A DNA stretch of 32,166 bases from a virus. Positions 1-8,006 of this stretch are shown one piece after another (positions within the stretch are counted from its first letter, which is position 1; every line of letters starts with the position of its first letter). The notes under the pieces are model-generated. The model worked only from the letters and a program-made list of their open reading frames with translations, did not search any database and had not been told where the DNA came from. The stretch covers positions 1 to 32,166 of IMG/VR virus record IMGVR_UViG_3300025305_000076; one strand, written 5' to 3'. The position numbers were made by a program, and so were the translations under genes.

Positions 1-2
1 GA

Positions 3-125
3 TGGAACCGTTCTGATGAAAAAGCTGAACGTAGACATGATAAATTTAGAGATGAGATGAATGACTTAACAGATGACATAGCCTTTCTGAAAGGTAGAAT
101 CAATGGAGGTGGTACTCGTGGATAG
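3..125 (+). CDS. C-terminal end of a coiled-coil protein (partial)
   Basis: The third frame is open from the window edge to TAG at 123-125 and encodes about 40 residues. The segment is rich in Lys, Arg, Glu and Asp with Leu/Ile/Phe spacing (DEMNDLTDDIAFLKGRI), as in an amphipathic helix or coiled coil, and ends in a Gly-rich tail. The start lies outside the window. The frame overlaps the next gene by about 23 bases, as is common here. Position ahead of virion genes suggests a small virion or lysis accessory protein, but too little is visible to assign a function. Confidence 0.55.
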   Translation, partial: WNRSDEKAERRHDKFRDEMNDLTDDIAFLKGRINGGGTRG

Positions 126-285
126 TATTCCAAGAATACAACCATTGACTTTAAAGACACCGATTGTAGAGATTGAAGCTGATTATGGTAATCCAATAGT
201 AGATGGTACTGTAATAGTGTTAGTATTGGTTGTATTGTATGCAGTTAAAAAAATGATTGATAGGCTAAGGAGCGATAAAACGTGA
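103..285 (+). CDS. Small single-pass membrane protein
   Basis: A 60-aa protein with one strongly hydrophobic segment (about residues 36-48, VIVLVLVVLYAV) followed by a basic tail (KKMIDRLRSDKT), an N-out/C-in pattern by the positive-inside rule. Two starts are possible: ATG at 103, with AAAGG upstream, or GTG at 118, with GGAGG about nine bases upstream. The GTG start would remove five residues and cut the overlap with the preceding gene. Its end overlaps the next start. The last codons share a 13-base sequence with the end of the membrane protein gene at 3181-3474. A holin or spanin-like role is possible but not shown. Confidence 0.6.
   Translation: MEVVLVDSIPRIQPLTLKTPIVEIEADYGNPIVDGTVIVLVLVVLYAVKKMIDRLRSDKT
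266..278 (+). repeat. 13-base repeat, copy 1
   Basis: TAAGGAGCGATAA, also at 3458-3470. It includes the SD of the next gene and encodes the C-terminal LRSD of a small membrane protein in both cases. Confidence 0.5.
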
Positions 286-491
286 CTAGGTGCATACATT
301 GTGATGAACCAAATGATAAAAATTGGTTCTATTGTAGGAATTGTGACAAAAGAGCATCTGAATCAAAGTACACTACTAATATGTACATGATGAGTGAAAT
401 AGGAAAAAGAACTGATATAGAATTTAGCACTACAACCATAGAAGAGAGTGCAAATAAAATGCGTAAACAGAAATGGGGTAAATATGCCTAA
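282..491 (+). CDS. Small zinc-ribbon protein
   Basis: A 69-aa protein starting at GTG, which overlaps the previous TGA, with AAGGAG ten bases upstream. Residues 4-20 hold two CxxC pairs (CIHCDEP and CRNCDK), a compact zinc ribbon. The rest is polar and ends in a basic stretch (MRKQKWGKY). No enzyme motif is visible. It may be a nucleic-acid or protein binding adaptor; the function is unknown. Confidence 0.6.
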   Translation: MTRCIHCDEPNDKNWFYCRNCDKRASESKYTTNMYMMSEIGKRTDIEFSTTTIEESANKMRKQKWGKYA

Positions 492-582
492 AGTAAAAAC
501 AAAGTCTGGTAAAGTAAAACATTATCCATACACAAGAAAAGGAAAAGCTGCTGCAAAGAAAGCAAGAAAGAGAAAGAGTTAA
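484..582 (+). CDS. 32-aa lysine/arginine-rich basic peptide
   Basis: ATG at 484 opens a 32-codon frame that overlaps the zinc-ribbon gene by eight bases. About half of the residues are Lys or Arg (core YTRKGKAAAKKARKRKS), and there are no acidic residues. Very short MPK-type basic peptides with an (Y/F)PYT-like core are common in marine phage virion operons, from memory. A DNA-condensing or packaged basic peptide is an inference. An unusual composition kept open in a dense operon supports it as a real gene. Confidence 0.55.
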   Translation: MPKVKTKSGKVKHYPYTRKGKAAAKKARKRKS

Positions 583-617
583 ACAATTAAAAAAACTAAT
601 AAAGCAAGGAGGGCATA

Positions 618-935
618 ATGCCAAGACACGGCTCAAGAATCAACCCACATAATATACCAGGAAGACCAGGATATAATCCAAACATACCATCTGGTGGAGC
701 ATATGGAGGTAGTCAAGGAGGATATGGAGGCCCATCTGTTAATGGTCAAGCACGAAGACCATCATATGGACAAAATCCAGGATATGGAAGATCTCCAATG
801 CCAAGACAACCATTAAGAGGCTCTCGCTTTGGCGGACAAAGACAGCCAATGGGTTATGGTGGAAGACCTCAGTCTGGTGGAAGATTCTCAGGACTGTCAA
901 GGTTAGCTAGGTTGCTAGGTAGAGGAAGAAGATAA
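618..935 (+). CDS. Gly/Arg/Pro/Tyr-rich low-complexity protein
   Basis: A 105-aa protein with one of the strongest SD sites in the window (AGGAGG at 607-612). Almost the whole chain is low complexity, built of GGYGG, RPSYGQ, NPGYGR and GGRPQSGGRF units, and ends in a basic helix-like tail (LSRLARLLGRGRR). It has no Cys or enzyme motif. Composition resembles disordered RGG or prion-like domains, and a second such protein lies at 10851-11444. Inference: a disordered virion or scaffolding component that binds nucleic acid or membrane. Confidence 0.6.
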   Translation: MPRHGSRINPHNIPGRPGYNPNIPSGGAYGGSQGGYGGPSVNGQARRPSYGQNPGYGRSPMPRQPLRGSRFGGQRQPMGYGGRPQSGGRFSGLSRLARLLGRGRR

Positions 936-937
936 TA

Positions 938-1411
938 ATGGCTGGAACACTGAAAGTTAAAGTTGAAGAGAATATAATTCTTGACAATCAAGACTATAGC
1001 TCTAAAAGGGTATTTGAAATATCAAGTATTGCAAATATAACTAAAAAAATAGTAACTATTGCTTCAGGTGATGATGCTACCGTTTTAGTTTTTAAGTCTA
1101 CTACAGCTATTGCCGATGGAGCATTAGACCTACAGACTGTAAAATATATAAGAATTACAAATTTGGATAGTTCTAATTCTATCAATATTTCATTGCAACT
1201 GGATTCAGATGAAGACAATTCTGCCGCAGATGCATCTATATCTCATTTGCTTGAAGCTGGTAGAAATTTTATAATGGGAACGCCTGATGAGGCAGCTCAT
1301 TGCAGTACTGCTAATGCTAATATTATTACAGCATTGACCGATCTTGAAAGTATTATAATAGACCCAGGCTCTAATAGCGGTCAGGTTGAAGTCTTTGTAG
1401 CGAGTACATAA
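938..1411 (+). CDS. Beta-rich virion protein, copy 1
   Basis: A 157-aa protein with alternating hydrophobic residues, rich in Thr, Ser, Ile and Val, typical of a small beta-sandwich. It begins three bases after the previous stop and overlaps the next gene at TAATG. It is paralogous to the product of 3474-3953: both have an SINEISK or SSIANITK segment followed by (R/K)I(L/V)TI, a central RYIR(F/I)TN-type strand, an LxAGxxF segment, and a similar end (FVAST / FIASV). Position next to connector genes suggests a head decoration, head fiber or minor tail component; the exact role is unknown. Confidence 0.65.
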   Translation: MAGTLKVKVEENIILDNQDYSSKRVFEISSIANITKKIVTIASGDDATVLVFKSTTAIADGALDLQTVKYIRITNLDSSNSINISLQLDSDEDNSAADASISHLLEAGRNFIMGTPDEAAHCSTANANIITALTDLESIIIDPGSNSGQVEVFVAST

Positions 1412-2061
1412 TGGCTTGGGATTTTGGAGCTGAAATACACGCCTTAACTGGTTTTGATGCTGATAGCACAGATGCAACAGCAACCGCAGAGACTTATCAA
1501 GTCCATGCCACTCAATGGCTCACGGACTCGGCAAAAGAAGTTATAAATGTTTTGCCTCCAAGATTATTAAATCTATGTGCCAGTCAACAAACATTTACAT
1601 CTGGAACTGCAGATACATTAAACACTGGTAAAGTCTTGACAGTATTTAGAAACGATGGAGAAGTAGACCAGCCATGCAGAGAAATAAATCCTGAACAAAA
1701 GGGAAGATATAGCGATCCTTCTGATATGAACAAGGCTACTATCACTGACCCAGTATACTTTATCGAAAACAATACTATAGACGTATTGCCAGTTGGTGGC
1801 TCTTGTAAGTATTCAGAAGTACAATATCCTTCTGTTGCATACAATGGTACTGCAATAGCAGTATTCCCAGATGAAGCAGAAAGAGCTGTAATACTCGGTG
1901 CATCTATAAAAGCTGCAGAATATATGTTTGCACACGATCAAGATTTAGAATTAACAGGTCCAATTGTTACTGGATTAAAAGGCGACTATCAAAAAGCTTT
2001 AGAAGGAATAGCGACTGGAAGACCTTCTATGCCTCAACAACAACAAGGAGGTGCTAGGTAA
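1411..2061 (+). CDS. Virion protein, probable head-tail connector component
   Basis: A 216-aa protein starting in a TAATG overlap. The N-terminal part is helical (WLTDSAKEVINVLPPRLL), the middle is beta-rich with a GRYSDPSDMNKA loop, and the C-terminal helical part contains DEAERAVILGASIKAAEYM and ends in a Gln-rich tail. I recall the VLPP...L and AERAV/LGA/IKAAEY pattern from adaptor or minor structural proteins of uncultured marine podoviruses. It is the first of three consecutive genes of this type. The assignment to the neck is an inference from position and fold class. Confidence 0.55.
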   Translation: MAWDFGAEIHALTGFDADSTDATATAETYQVHATQWLTDSAKEVINVLPPRLLNLCASQQTFTSGTADTLNTGKVLTVFRNDGEVDQPCREINPEQKGRYSDPSDMNKATITDPVYFIENNTIDVLPVGGSCKYSEVQYPSVAYNGTAIAVFPDEAERAVILGASIKAAEYMFAHDQDLELTGPIVTGLKGDYQKALEGIATGRPSMPQQQQGGAR

Positions 2062-2438
2062 TGGCTACTCGTTCGATAACAGTGAAACAGATTTTAAGTA
2101 GAGTTAGGCAGGTTTTCCCGAATGTACCTGAAAACTATGTAATTAATTTAATAAATGATGCTTTAGTAGAGGTTGGAATGTATAACTCTAAAACTGAGTA
2201 TGCTAAAATTACTACAGTTGCAGACCAGATGTGGTACGATTTATCAGATCTGGCCAAAGATTCAAGCGGTAATAAGCTTGATGTGAATAAAGTATTCAGA
2301 ATAGACTTTATGGATAATGAAGGAGACTACATAAGAATTCCAAGATTATTAGATAAGAATGTAACAATGTCAGATTTAGATGAATCAATACTTGACTCTC
2401 CAACAGGTGGAAGTTCCTCAAGTACGTTTAGCTCATAG
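2061..2438 (+). CDS. Probable head-tail adaptor or tail tube protein
   Basis: A 125-aa protein coupled to the previous gene by TAATG. An N-terminal helix pair (VKQILSRVRQVFPNVPENYVI, shown here up to 21 residues only as a description of residues 8-28) leads into NDALVEVG, followed by strands with the QMWYDLSD motif. This layout (helices, then a W/Y-D-L strand) recalls small gp11-like or adaptor proteins of podoviruses. The C-terminus is Ser/Gly-rich and probably disordered. No catalytic motif is seen. The connector role is an inference. Confidence 0.5.
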   Translation: MATRSITVKQILSRVRQVFPNVPENYVINLINDALVEVGMYNSKTEYAKITTVADQMWYDLSDLAKDSSGNKLDVNKVFRIDFMDNEGDYIRIPRLLDKNVTMSDLDESILDSPTGGSSSSTFSS

Positions 2439-2446
2439 GATAAATA

Positions 2447-2866
2447 ATGGCAAGTAATATAAAATATCCAGATCAAAATGTTGTATGGTTTATTGAAGGC
2501 AGTAAACTTGCAATAGTAACAAAGCTTGATAGTACAGGAACTGTGAATTCAACATCAAACTGGCGAAAGAAATGGAAAGCAATAGGAGAAGCTGTAACAG
2601 ATGGAATACTTATCCATTACAATTCAGAACCAGAAGCAGTTCAAAGCATTGAAGAAATACCAGATTTAGACAATTCTCTTCATGTGGCAATAGTTGATTA
2701 TGTGAAGTATTGTTTATTTATGGATCAAGCATCTAGAGATCCAAATGCAATGGGCATAATGCAAATGCATGAAAAGAGATGGAATGATGCTATTAGAAAG
2801 TATGGAATGAAAAAACGTGATAAAACTGGTGGTGCAAGAGCTATTGTTCCAACTAATATGACATAA
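2447..2866 (+). CDS. Virion protein, probable connector component
   Basis: A 139-aa protein with a mixed N-terminal half (YPDQNVVWFIEGSKLAIV) and a helical C-terminal half (LHVAIVDYVKYCLFMDQA, then MHEKRWNDAIRKYGMKKRD). The helical part resembles the C-terminal region of neck or stopper proteins, where a residue pattern of small helices packs around the ring. It follows two other connector-like genes. The basic end (KKRDKTGGARA) could contact DNA. Family assignment is by position and general pattern only. Confidence 0.5.
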   Translation: MASNIKYPDQNVVWFIEGSKLAIVTKLDSTGTVNSTSNWRKKWKAIGEAVTDGILIHYNSEPEAVQSIEEIPDLDNSLHVAIVDYVKYCLFMDQASRDPNAMGIMQMHEKRWNDAIRKYGMKKRDKTGGARAIVPTNMT

Positions 2867-2868
2867 TT

Positions 2869-3003
2869 ATGGTTAAAAAGAAGTCAATTAAAATAATTCT
2901 TCCCTACAACAGTAAAAATGTCACTGTTTCAGTGCCTTTTTTTACTTGGTGTAGAACATATACTTTGAAAGGAAAGGTTAATGAACCATCAAGAAGTAAC
3001 TGA
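2869..3003 (+). CDS. Small hypothetical protein, 44 aa
   Basis: ATG at 2869 opens 44 codons three bases after the preceding stop. The product is basic and beta-prone (MVKKKSIKIILPYNS, then VTVSVPFFTWCRTYTL). Its last 23 bases overlap the next gene, whose SD (AAGGAAAGG) lies inside it. It fills an otherwise empty 114-base gap, which favours a real gene. No similarity is recognised and the call is tentative. Confidence 0.45.
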   Translation: MVKKKSIKIILPYNSKNVTVSVPFFTWCRTYTLKGKVNEPSRSN

Positions 3004-3181
3004 ATACAGAGAAGATTTAAAAAGCAGAATAGTGAGAATTGAAACTATTGTGGAAAGAAGTGAAAATGAACTCTGCAAACTCAACAGTCGTACATCCAGA
3101 CTTGAGAGCTGGAAAAGTTGGATTACTGGCGGTATGGCATTACTAGTAATAATAATAACAATAGCAATAGGAGTAATATAA
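2981..3181 (+). CDS. XhlA-like lysis accessory protein
   Basis: A 66-aa protein with a charged heptad-like N-terminal helix (SRIVRIETIVERSENELCKL, residues 15-34), a second short helix (SRLESWKSW) and one C-terminal transmembrane segment (ITGGMALLVIIITIAIGVI). This coiled-coil plus C-terminal anchor is the layout of the haemolysin XhlA family, which acts with a holin in lysis (established for PBSX-type phages). Good SD (GGAAAGG) upstream. It overlaps the next gene at TAATG and stands two genes ahead of the endopeptidase. Confidence 0.6.
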   Translation: MNHQEVTEYREDLKSRIVRIETIVERSENELCKLNSRTSRLESWKSWITGGMALLVIIITIAIGVI

Positions 3182-3474
3182 TGGAGTGGATAGTTGCAAA
3201 ATTAGGAATAGGGGCAGTCAAGTGGACAGTTGGTGGAATAGCTGGACTTGGTGCAGCCTGGGCTCTGAAACGCATTCCCAACGGTAAAATAAAGGCAAAA
3301 ACAGGCCTTATAGGGTATTCAGCAGGCGTAGCCATGACTTTAGGGCTTGCTAAATGGAAATGGAGCAAAGCAGTTTGGAATAAAGTTATTGAACCTTGGT
3401 TTATAGATTTGCTAGACAATTGCGTATCTCATACCCTGCAGGAATTTTTGCGTGGTTTAAGGAGCGATAACTAA
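3181..3474 (+). CDS. Small membrane protein, holin candidate
   Basis: The start is taken as ATG 3181, in a TAATG overlap with the XhlA-like gene; a longer in-frame form from 3118 would read through that gene. The product has 97 residues and two hydrophobic stretches (about 8-27, Gly/Ala-rich with GGIAGLGAAWAL, and about 40-57, TGLIGYSAGVAMTLGLA), both with GxxxG-like spacing. The C-terminal helix is soluble. Two TM segments next to an XhlA-like gene and an endopeptidase suggest the holin. The gene ends in the 13-base sequence also found at 266-278, which carries the SD of the next gene. Confidence 0.55.
   Translation: MEWIVAKLGIGAVKWTVGGIAGLGAAWALKRIPNGKIKAKTGLIGYSAGVAMTLGLAKWKWSKAVWNKVIEPWFIDLLDNCVSHTLQEFLRGLRSDN
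3458..3470 (+). repeat. 13-base repeat, copy 2
   Basis: Identical to 266-278, in the end of the holin candidate gene, carrying the SD for 3474-3953. Confidence 0.5.
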
Positions 3475-3953
3475 TGGCGAGCACAGTAACTGCAGCAACT
3501 CTTAGCGTGTCCATAACAGAAAGTATTATTTTAAATGGAAGACAGCAAGGCGGAACTATTACTAAAACTTTTGCTTCAATCAATGAGATAAGTAAGAGAA
3601 TATTAACTATTACAACTAATGAAGCTACAATAGCTACATTTAGTGGAGCTGTTGCTTCAGCTGGACATTGGAATGATGGTAATGTAAGATATATAAGATT
3701 CACTAATAAAGATGACACTTATTTTGTTTGCTTTACATTCACGAATGATGATAATGATGAATTCGCTGTTAAGCTTGATGCAGGACAGTCTTTTGTATTG
3801 TGTGGTGATAATTCCACTGGTATGGAACTTATTTTTAATGCAACTCAAAATGCTGATTCTGCTTCTCATACAGCTTTTGGAAGTTTGACAACTATTCAGG
3901 CTGATGCAGAAGCTTCTACTGTTGATATAGAAATGTTTATAGCGAGCGTCTAA
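3474..3953 (+). CDS. Beta-rich virion protein, copy 2 (paralog of 938-1411)
   Basis: A 159-aa protein, beta-rich, with an aligned core shared with the product of 938-1411: SINEISKRILTITT, NVRYIRFTNKDD, LDAGQSFVLC and the end IEMFIASV. The DNA identity looks low, so the duplication is old. SD AAGGAG is embedded in the 13-base repeat at 3458-3470; the gene is coupled by TAATG on both sides. It sits between the holin candidate and the endopeptidase, an odd place for a structural gene. Likely a decoration, fiber or minor tail protein. Confidence 0.6.
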   Translation: MASTVTAATLSVSITESIILNGRQQGGTITKTFASINEISKRILTITTNEATIATFSGAVASAGHWNDGNVRYIRFTNKDDTYFVCFTFTNDDNDEFAVKLDAGQSFVLCGDNSTGMELIFNATQNADSASHTAFGSLTTIQADAEASTVDIEMFIASV

Positions 3954-4345
3954 TGCCTAGGTTTGGAACAAGATCTCGAAATGCGTTACATAGTTGTGAT
4001 GATAGATTAAAAAAGGTTTTCAATGAAGTTATCAAAACGGTGGATTGTGCTGTACTTGAAGGTCACAGGGATAAAGTTAAGCAAAACAAGTATTATGAAG
4101 AAGGTAAGACGAAAGTTAAATATCCCTTTGGTCGTCATAATAAACGTCCCTCTATGGCTTGCGATGTTGTGCCTTATCCTATTGATTGGGATGACCGTGA
4201 AAGGTTCCATCTATTTGCTGGCTTTGTACTTGGGATAGCAAAGTCTATGGGAATCAATCTTCGTTGGGGAGGAGATTGGGATCAAGATTGGGAAGTGAAT
4301 GACAATAAATTTGATGACTTTCCACACTTTGAACTTAGAAAATAA
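3953..4345 (+). CDS. Endolysin: M15-type L-alanyl-D-glutamate (or D,D) peptidase
   Basis: A 130-aa protein of the compact VanY/M15 peptidase type used by phages to cut peptidoglycan cross-peptides. Visible motifs: the zinc-binding GRH...ACD segment (H62 and D71, followed by VVPYPIDW), and the C-terminal D-x-PHFEL segment with D122 and H125, matching the catalytic acid and the third metal ligand of the family. E36-G-H-R is the usual upstream active-site segment. No signal peptide is present, so a holin would be needed for export, in line with the two membrane-protein genes upstream. Substrate bond is not decided by sequence alone. Confidence 0.8.
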   Translation: MPRFGTRSRNALHSCDDRLKKVFNEVIKTVDCAVLEGHRDKVKQNKYYEEGKTKVKYPFGRHNKRPSMACDVVPYPIDWDDRERFHLFAGFVLGIAKSMGINLRWGGDWDQDWEVNDNKFDDFPHFELRK

Positions 4346-7332
4346 TGCCTAAACAACTGTTAAATATACCATCCTTTGAAGGAGGACTTAATACAGCTCT
4401 TGATCCTCGTGACATATCTTTGTCTGAATTGTCTAAGGCTGATAATGTTATGTGTGATATAAATGGTATTATAAAATTGCAGGGAACCAGTATAAGTCAT
4501 TCTATACCAGATATTCCTATCAGTTCAATGATGGCTGGGTATGGACTTTATAGATTTGAATCGAGCTTTGGTGGAGGAGCGGAAGTAGGATCATCACCCA
4601 CTCAGGGTGCATATTCTGGCGCTTGTAAATTTGAACATGAAAGTGGGTCTAATTATACAGGTGAAAATATTTGGCATATAATGTCTGATGCACAAGAAAA
4701 TATTTATGCACATGTTCCTCTAGACTCTGGATTGTGGATAGAGATAGGAAAAATAAATACAGGAGACACTGCTGGTATTGAATATACAGAATTTAAACCT
4801 GTATATCATATAGCAGACGAAGGATTAAGAATATCTAATGCATCGTATGATTATTTTATCCAACCAGATACTCCAGGCACAAATCTTATAAAAAATAGAT
4901 GGTTTGGTTTTATACAGAAGAAAAATTATTTTCTTAATTCAGCCAGCACAACAGATTATTATTTTAACGGATGGTATTTCTTAGATAATGATATAAAATC
5001 GCCTACTGCTTTCAATGTATCTACTGGACAATACGCAGCAGATACGGTTGATGATGCAACCGCAGGCGCTGGTTTTGATTTATATATTGCATCTGACGAA
5101 GGAGGAAATCATGATTTTAGTCTTGCAGAGGCTAATGATGGAACCGTTAACTATGAATTTGCATCTTCATTTATTTATGATGGAATACAGGAATCACTAC
5201 TTTTTCAATCAGGGAATGTTTCTATAGAACGAGTTGGTACGCACACTGACCCTATCACCAGTCCAGGAGCCGATGCCTCATTACAATTGGCGGTTGGTGT
5301 AACAGCTGGATATAATCCAAGAATTACAGGCGGAAGAATTTATTTTAGAAAATACGAATCAAATGATGAATGGGTACTTCTTGTTGATATAGATTTTGAG
5401 AAAGGATGCAGGGCATCTCTTGATGATATTTACCCAACCACACCATGGACTACTCAAACGGCTGCAGAACAGGATGGAACTGGTGCTATATTTTCTTCTA
5501 CACCTTATGTTCCAGTTAGTGCTAATAAGCCAGATACACCAATATTTTCTACTTTTCTTAATGTTGATTCTTATTATACATTAAATGAATGGTCTCCAAG
5601 CGAACCAAGAATATCTATAGGATGCGATGACCCGAATAATGATAGTAGCTCTAATGGAAATAACTATCCAACTAATTCTGAAGGGCAATCAGTAGGCGAA
5701 GGATATAAATGTTCTGCAATTATCAACAGAAGATGTTTCATAGCAAATACTCAACTTTATAAAAATGAATCATCTGGAATAGCAACAGGAAGTTTATTTA
5801 GAGAAAGAGATAGAATATACTATTCAGCAGTGAATAGATTTGATTGTTTTCCAAGAACTACTCATTTTATAGATGTAGTTAGAGGAGATGCAGAAGAATA
5901 TACTGCACTTATGGGATATGCAGATAGGCTATTAGCATTTAAGACCAATACACTTTATATACTTAACATAGCTGCGCAAGATCCAAGAGAATGGTTTCTT
6001 GAATCACAACACAAAGGAATGGGCGTAAAAAAAACACCGCAAGTAAGTGAAACGCAAGACGGAATTATGTGGGCAAATGATAATGGAGCCTACATATATA
6101 CTGGAGGAGATGTTAGAACTACTACAACCGAAGATATAACAATTGGATCTGATATAAATAATATAACAAAAAATAAAATATCATCTACAGATTGGATTTC
6201 TGAAACTGGACATATTGGCGTTGGTTATATTTCAAAAAGAAATCAATTATTGGCAATAGAAGATTTAGGTTCTGACGATGCAAAGCAATATATATACGAT
6301 TTTAATAGTAAAACATGGACTGGATCTCATATATCTTCTTCCATTTTTCAACAAACACATGGAGTAAAAACTAATTTTATTTTAGATGGTTTAGGGGGAA
6401 TTGCTTTTGGTTCGCAGGCAGATACAACAGATCTAGTAACCAATGGAACTTTTGCTCCAGTTCTCGACGGAGTAGACGGAAATGATAATGGTGATGGTAC
6501 GGTTGATGGATACACTGTTACCAAATTAAGTGGAACTGGCGATGTAGAAGCATTTGTTGACTCTGGAATGCATATTACTCTTGATGCTGCAGGCGCAGGT
6601 GAAGGAAATAATAGTACTATTGCCAGAGTTGAATATGAATTTGCAAGTAATTTAGTGGCAAACACAGAATATGAATTTGTAGCAGGATATTTTGGTTGGT
6701 CTTATTCTACATGGATATTTTGGTATATAAAAGAAGATGGTGGGAACTATGAATCTATTGGTTCTGGCGGAAGTTTTGGTGATGGTCCTAATCATTTTTC
6801 TGGAACTTTTACTGCATCTACAAGCGCTTCACATACATTGAAAGCTGAATTATATTGTCCTTGGAATGTAAATCTTCATTATAGATTCAACTCTTTGTCT
6901 TTAACTTCATCACAAGATTCTGCAAAATTTTTTACATTTGATAATACAAATAATATTGGTGGAGTTTATGGTCAAAATAGATTTAATGCAGCTATCGGCG
7001 GAATAGATATAAAAACAAAAGATATAGATTTTGGTCAGTCAGGAATAAAAAAGAAAGTATTTGCTGTTTATATAACTCATAGAACTCCTACTAGTTCATT
7101 AACACAAACAACTCCAGTTTCATATGCTACAGACGGAGGAACATCCTTTACCAACTTAACTGGAAATATAACTGCTACAGGAGGTGCATGGTCAGTTTCA
7201 AAGTTTTATTCAGCTACACCAATAGAATGTCAAAGTATAAGATTTAGAATTACAAATCCATCAGCCGCTGGAATGCTTGAGATAAATGATATGGCTATTG
7301 AATACAGACAAATACATAAGAGAGTTGCTTAA
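4345..7332 (+). CDS. Large tail nozzle-like virion protein with inserted carbohydrate-binding-like domain
   Basis: A 995-aa protein starting in a TAATG overlap. The N-terminus (SFEGGLNTALDPRDISLSE, then LSKADNVMCDINGIIKLQG) has the GGLNT...D...A.N....G.......G pattern of podoviral nozzle or DNA-stabilisation proteins (T7 gp12 and P22 gp10 type). The middle contains propeller-like repeats (RRCFIANTQLY, RIYYSAVNRFDCFP, LMGYADRLLAFKTNTLYIL, DGIMWANDNGAYIYTGG). About residues 693-857 interrupt this with a jelly-roll-like segment beginning LVTNGTF, like carbohydrate-binding modules. The last 100 residues return to beta strands and end in a short basic tail. Best guess is the tail tube/nozzle that also meets the cell surface. 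Confidence 0.65.
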   Translation: MPKQLLNIPSFEGGLNTALDPRDISLSELSKADNVMCDINGIIKLQGTSISHSIPDIPISSMMAGYGLYRFESSFGGGAEVGSSPTQGAYSGACKFEHESGSNYTGENIWHIMSDAQENIYAHVPLDSGLWIEIGKINTGDTAGIEYTEFKPVYHIADEGLRISNASYDYFIQPDTPGTNLIKNRWFGFIQKKNYFLNSASTTDYYFNGWYFLDNDIKSPTAFNVSTGQYAADTVDDATAGAGFDLYIASDEGGNHDFSLAEANDGTVNYEFASSFIYDGIQESLLFQSGNVSIERVGTHTDPITSPGADASLQLAVGVTAGYNPRITGGRIYFRKYESNDEWVLLVDIDFEKGCRASLDDIYPTTPWTTQTAAEQDGTGAIFSSTPYVPVSANKPDTPIFSTFLNVDSYYTLNEWSPSEPRISIGCDDPNNDSSSNGNNYPTNSEGQSVGEGYKCSAIINRRCFIANTQLYKNESSGIATGSLFRERDRIYYSAVNRFDCFPRTTHFIDVVRGDAEEYTALMGYADRLLAFKTNTLYILNIAAQDPREWFLESQHKGMGVKKTPQVSETQDGIMWANDNGAYIYTGGDVRTTTTEDITIGSDINNITKNKISSTDWISETGHIGVGYISKRNQLLAIEDLGSDDAKQYIYDFNSKTWTGSHISSSIFQQTHGVKTNFILDGLGGIAFGSQADTTDLVTNGTFAPVLDGVDGNDNGDGTVDGYTVTKLSGTGDVEAFVDSGMHITLDAAGAGEGNNSTIARVEYEFASNLVANTEYEFVAGYFGWSYSTWIFWYIKEDGGNYESIGSGGSFGDGPNHFSGTFTASTSASHTLKAELYCPWNVNLHYRFNSLSLTSSQDSAKFFTFDNTNNIGGVYGQNRFNAAIGGIDIKTKDIDFGQSGIKKKVFAVYITHRTPTSSLTQTTPVSYATDGGTSFTNLTGNITATGGAWSVSKFYSATPIECQSIRFRITNPSAAGMLEINDMAIEYRQIHKRVA

Positions 7333-7994
7333 TGTCTTTTACTGCATTAGAAAGAAGAATTGGAAATAAAGTAGTAGCTAGAACTGCTCCTATAGAAGAT
7401 AGAAGTATATCAGCAAGAAAAAATAAAGCATTAAATAGGCAGGGTATATCTTCTTTTGATAAAGATATTCTTGTTGGAAGATTTGCAAGTATAGGAAAAG
7501 GAATGTCAATAGGGTTTGTAGGAGGGAAAAGAGGTTCCATTGGTCAGGCAGGAACAACAAGTTTAACAGAAGTTCTTCTTGATATACGAGGAAAATCATC
7601 AAGAGGAACTGGTGTAGTAATAACCAATCATAGTTCTGCTGGCGATAGTTATATAACTTTTAAAAGATTTGACACTGATGCACTAGCATTGTCTTCATCA
7701 CCATGGACTGTTGGTATTGATGGCGGAGATAGTGATAAATTTAAAATATGTAAAGGAAATGCTGTTGGAACAAATGTAGCACTAACTATAGATGATCTTA
7801 ATTTGAAGGTTGGTATAGGTACTGCAAGTCCAAGTGCAAATGCAGATTTAACGCTTGAAGGTGGAGTATTAAATTTGAAAGAAACAACCACACCAACTGC
7901 CGATACACATTATGCAAAGATATATTCTAAAGCTGATAATAGATTGTATTGGCAAGATGGTGCAGGAACTGAACACACAATTACACATTCATAA
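7332..7994 (+). CDS. Tail fiber or spike subunit
   Basis: A 220-aa protein whose first 60 residues are helical and basic, followed by a beta-rich region. The segment from residue 155 (VGIGTASPSANADL, LEGGVLNLKETTTPTADTHY, KIYSKADNRLYWQDGAGTEH) is the repeat-like end that recurs in fiber and collar proteins of marine phages. It directly follows the nozzle gene and is coupled to it by TAATG. There is no intramolecular chaperone domain, so a separate receptor-binding protein may exist elsewhere. Role as fiber is probable; the receptor is unknown. Confidence 0.65.
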   Translation: MSFTALERRIGNKVVARTAPIEDRSISARKNKALNRQGISSFDKDILVGRFASIGKGMSIGFVGGKRGSIGQAGTTSLTEVLLDIRGKSSRGTGVVITNHSSAGDSYITFKRFDTDALALSSSPWTVGIDGGDSDKFKICKGNAVGTNVALTIDDLNLKVGIGTASPSANADLTLEGGVLNLKETTTPTADTHYAKIYSKADNRLYWQDGAGTEHTITHS

Positions 7995-8006
7995 AAGAGG
8001 GATATT

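Noticed and set aside
3118-3474. Longer form of the holin candidate starting inside the XhlA-like gene
   Set aside because: The first 21 residues (Asn-rich) are a shadow of the overlapping TM-coding segment. The TAATG start at 3181 fits the operon pattern.
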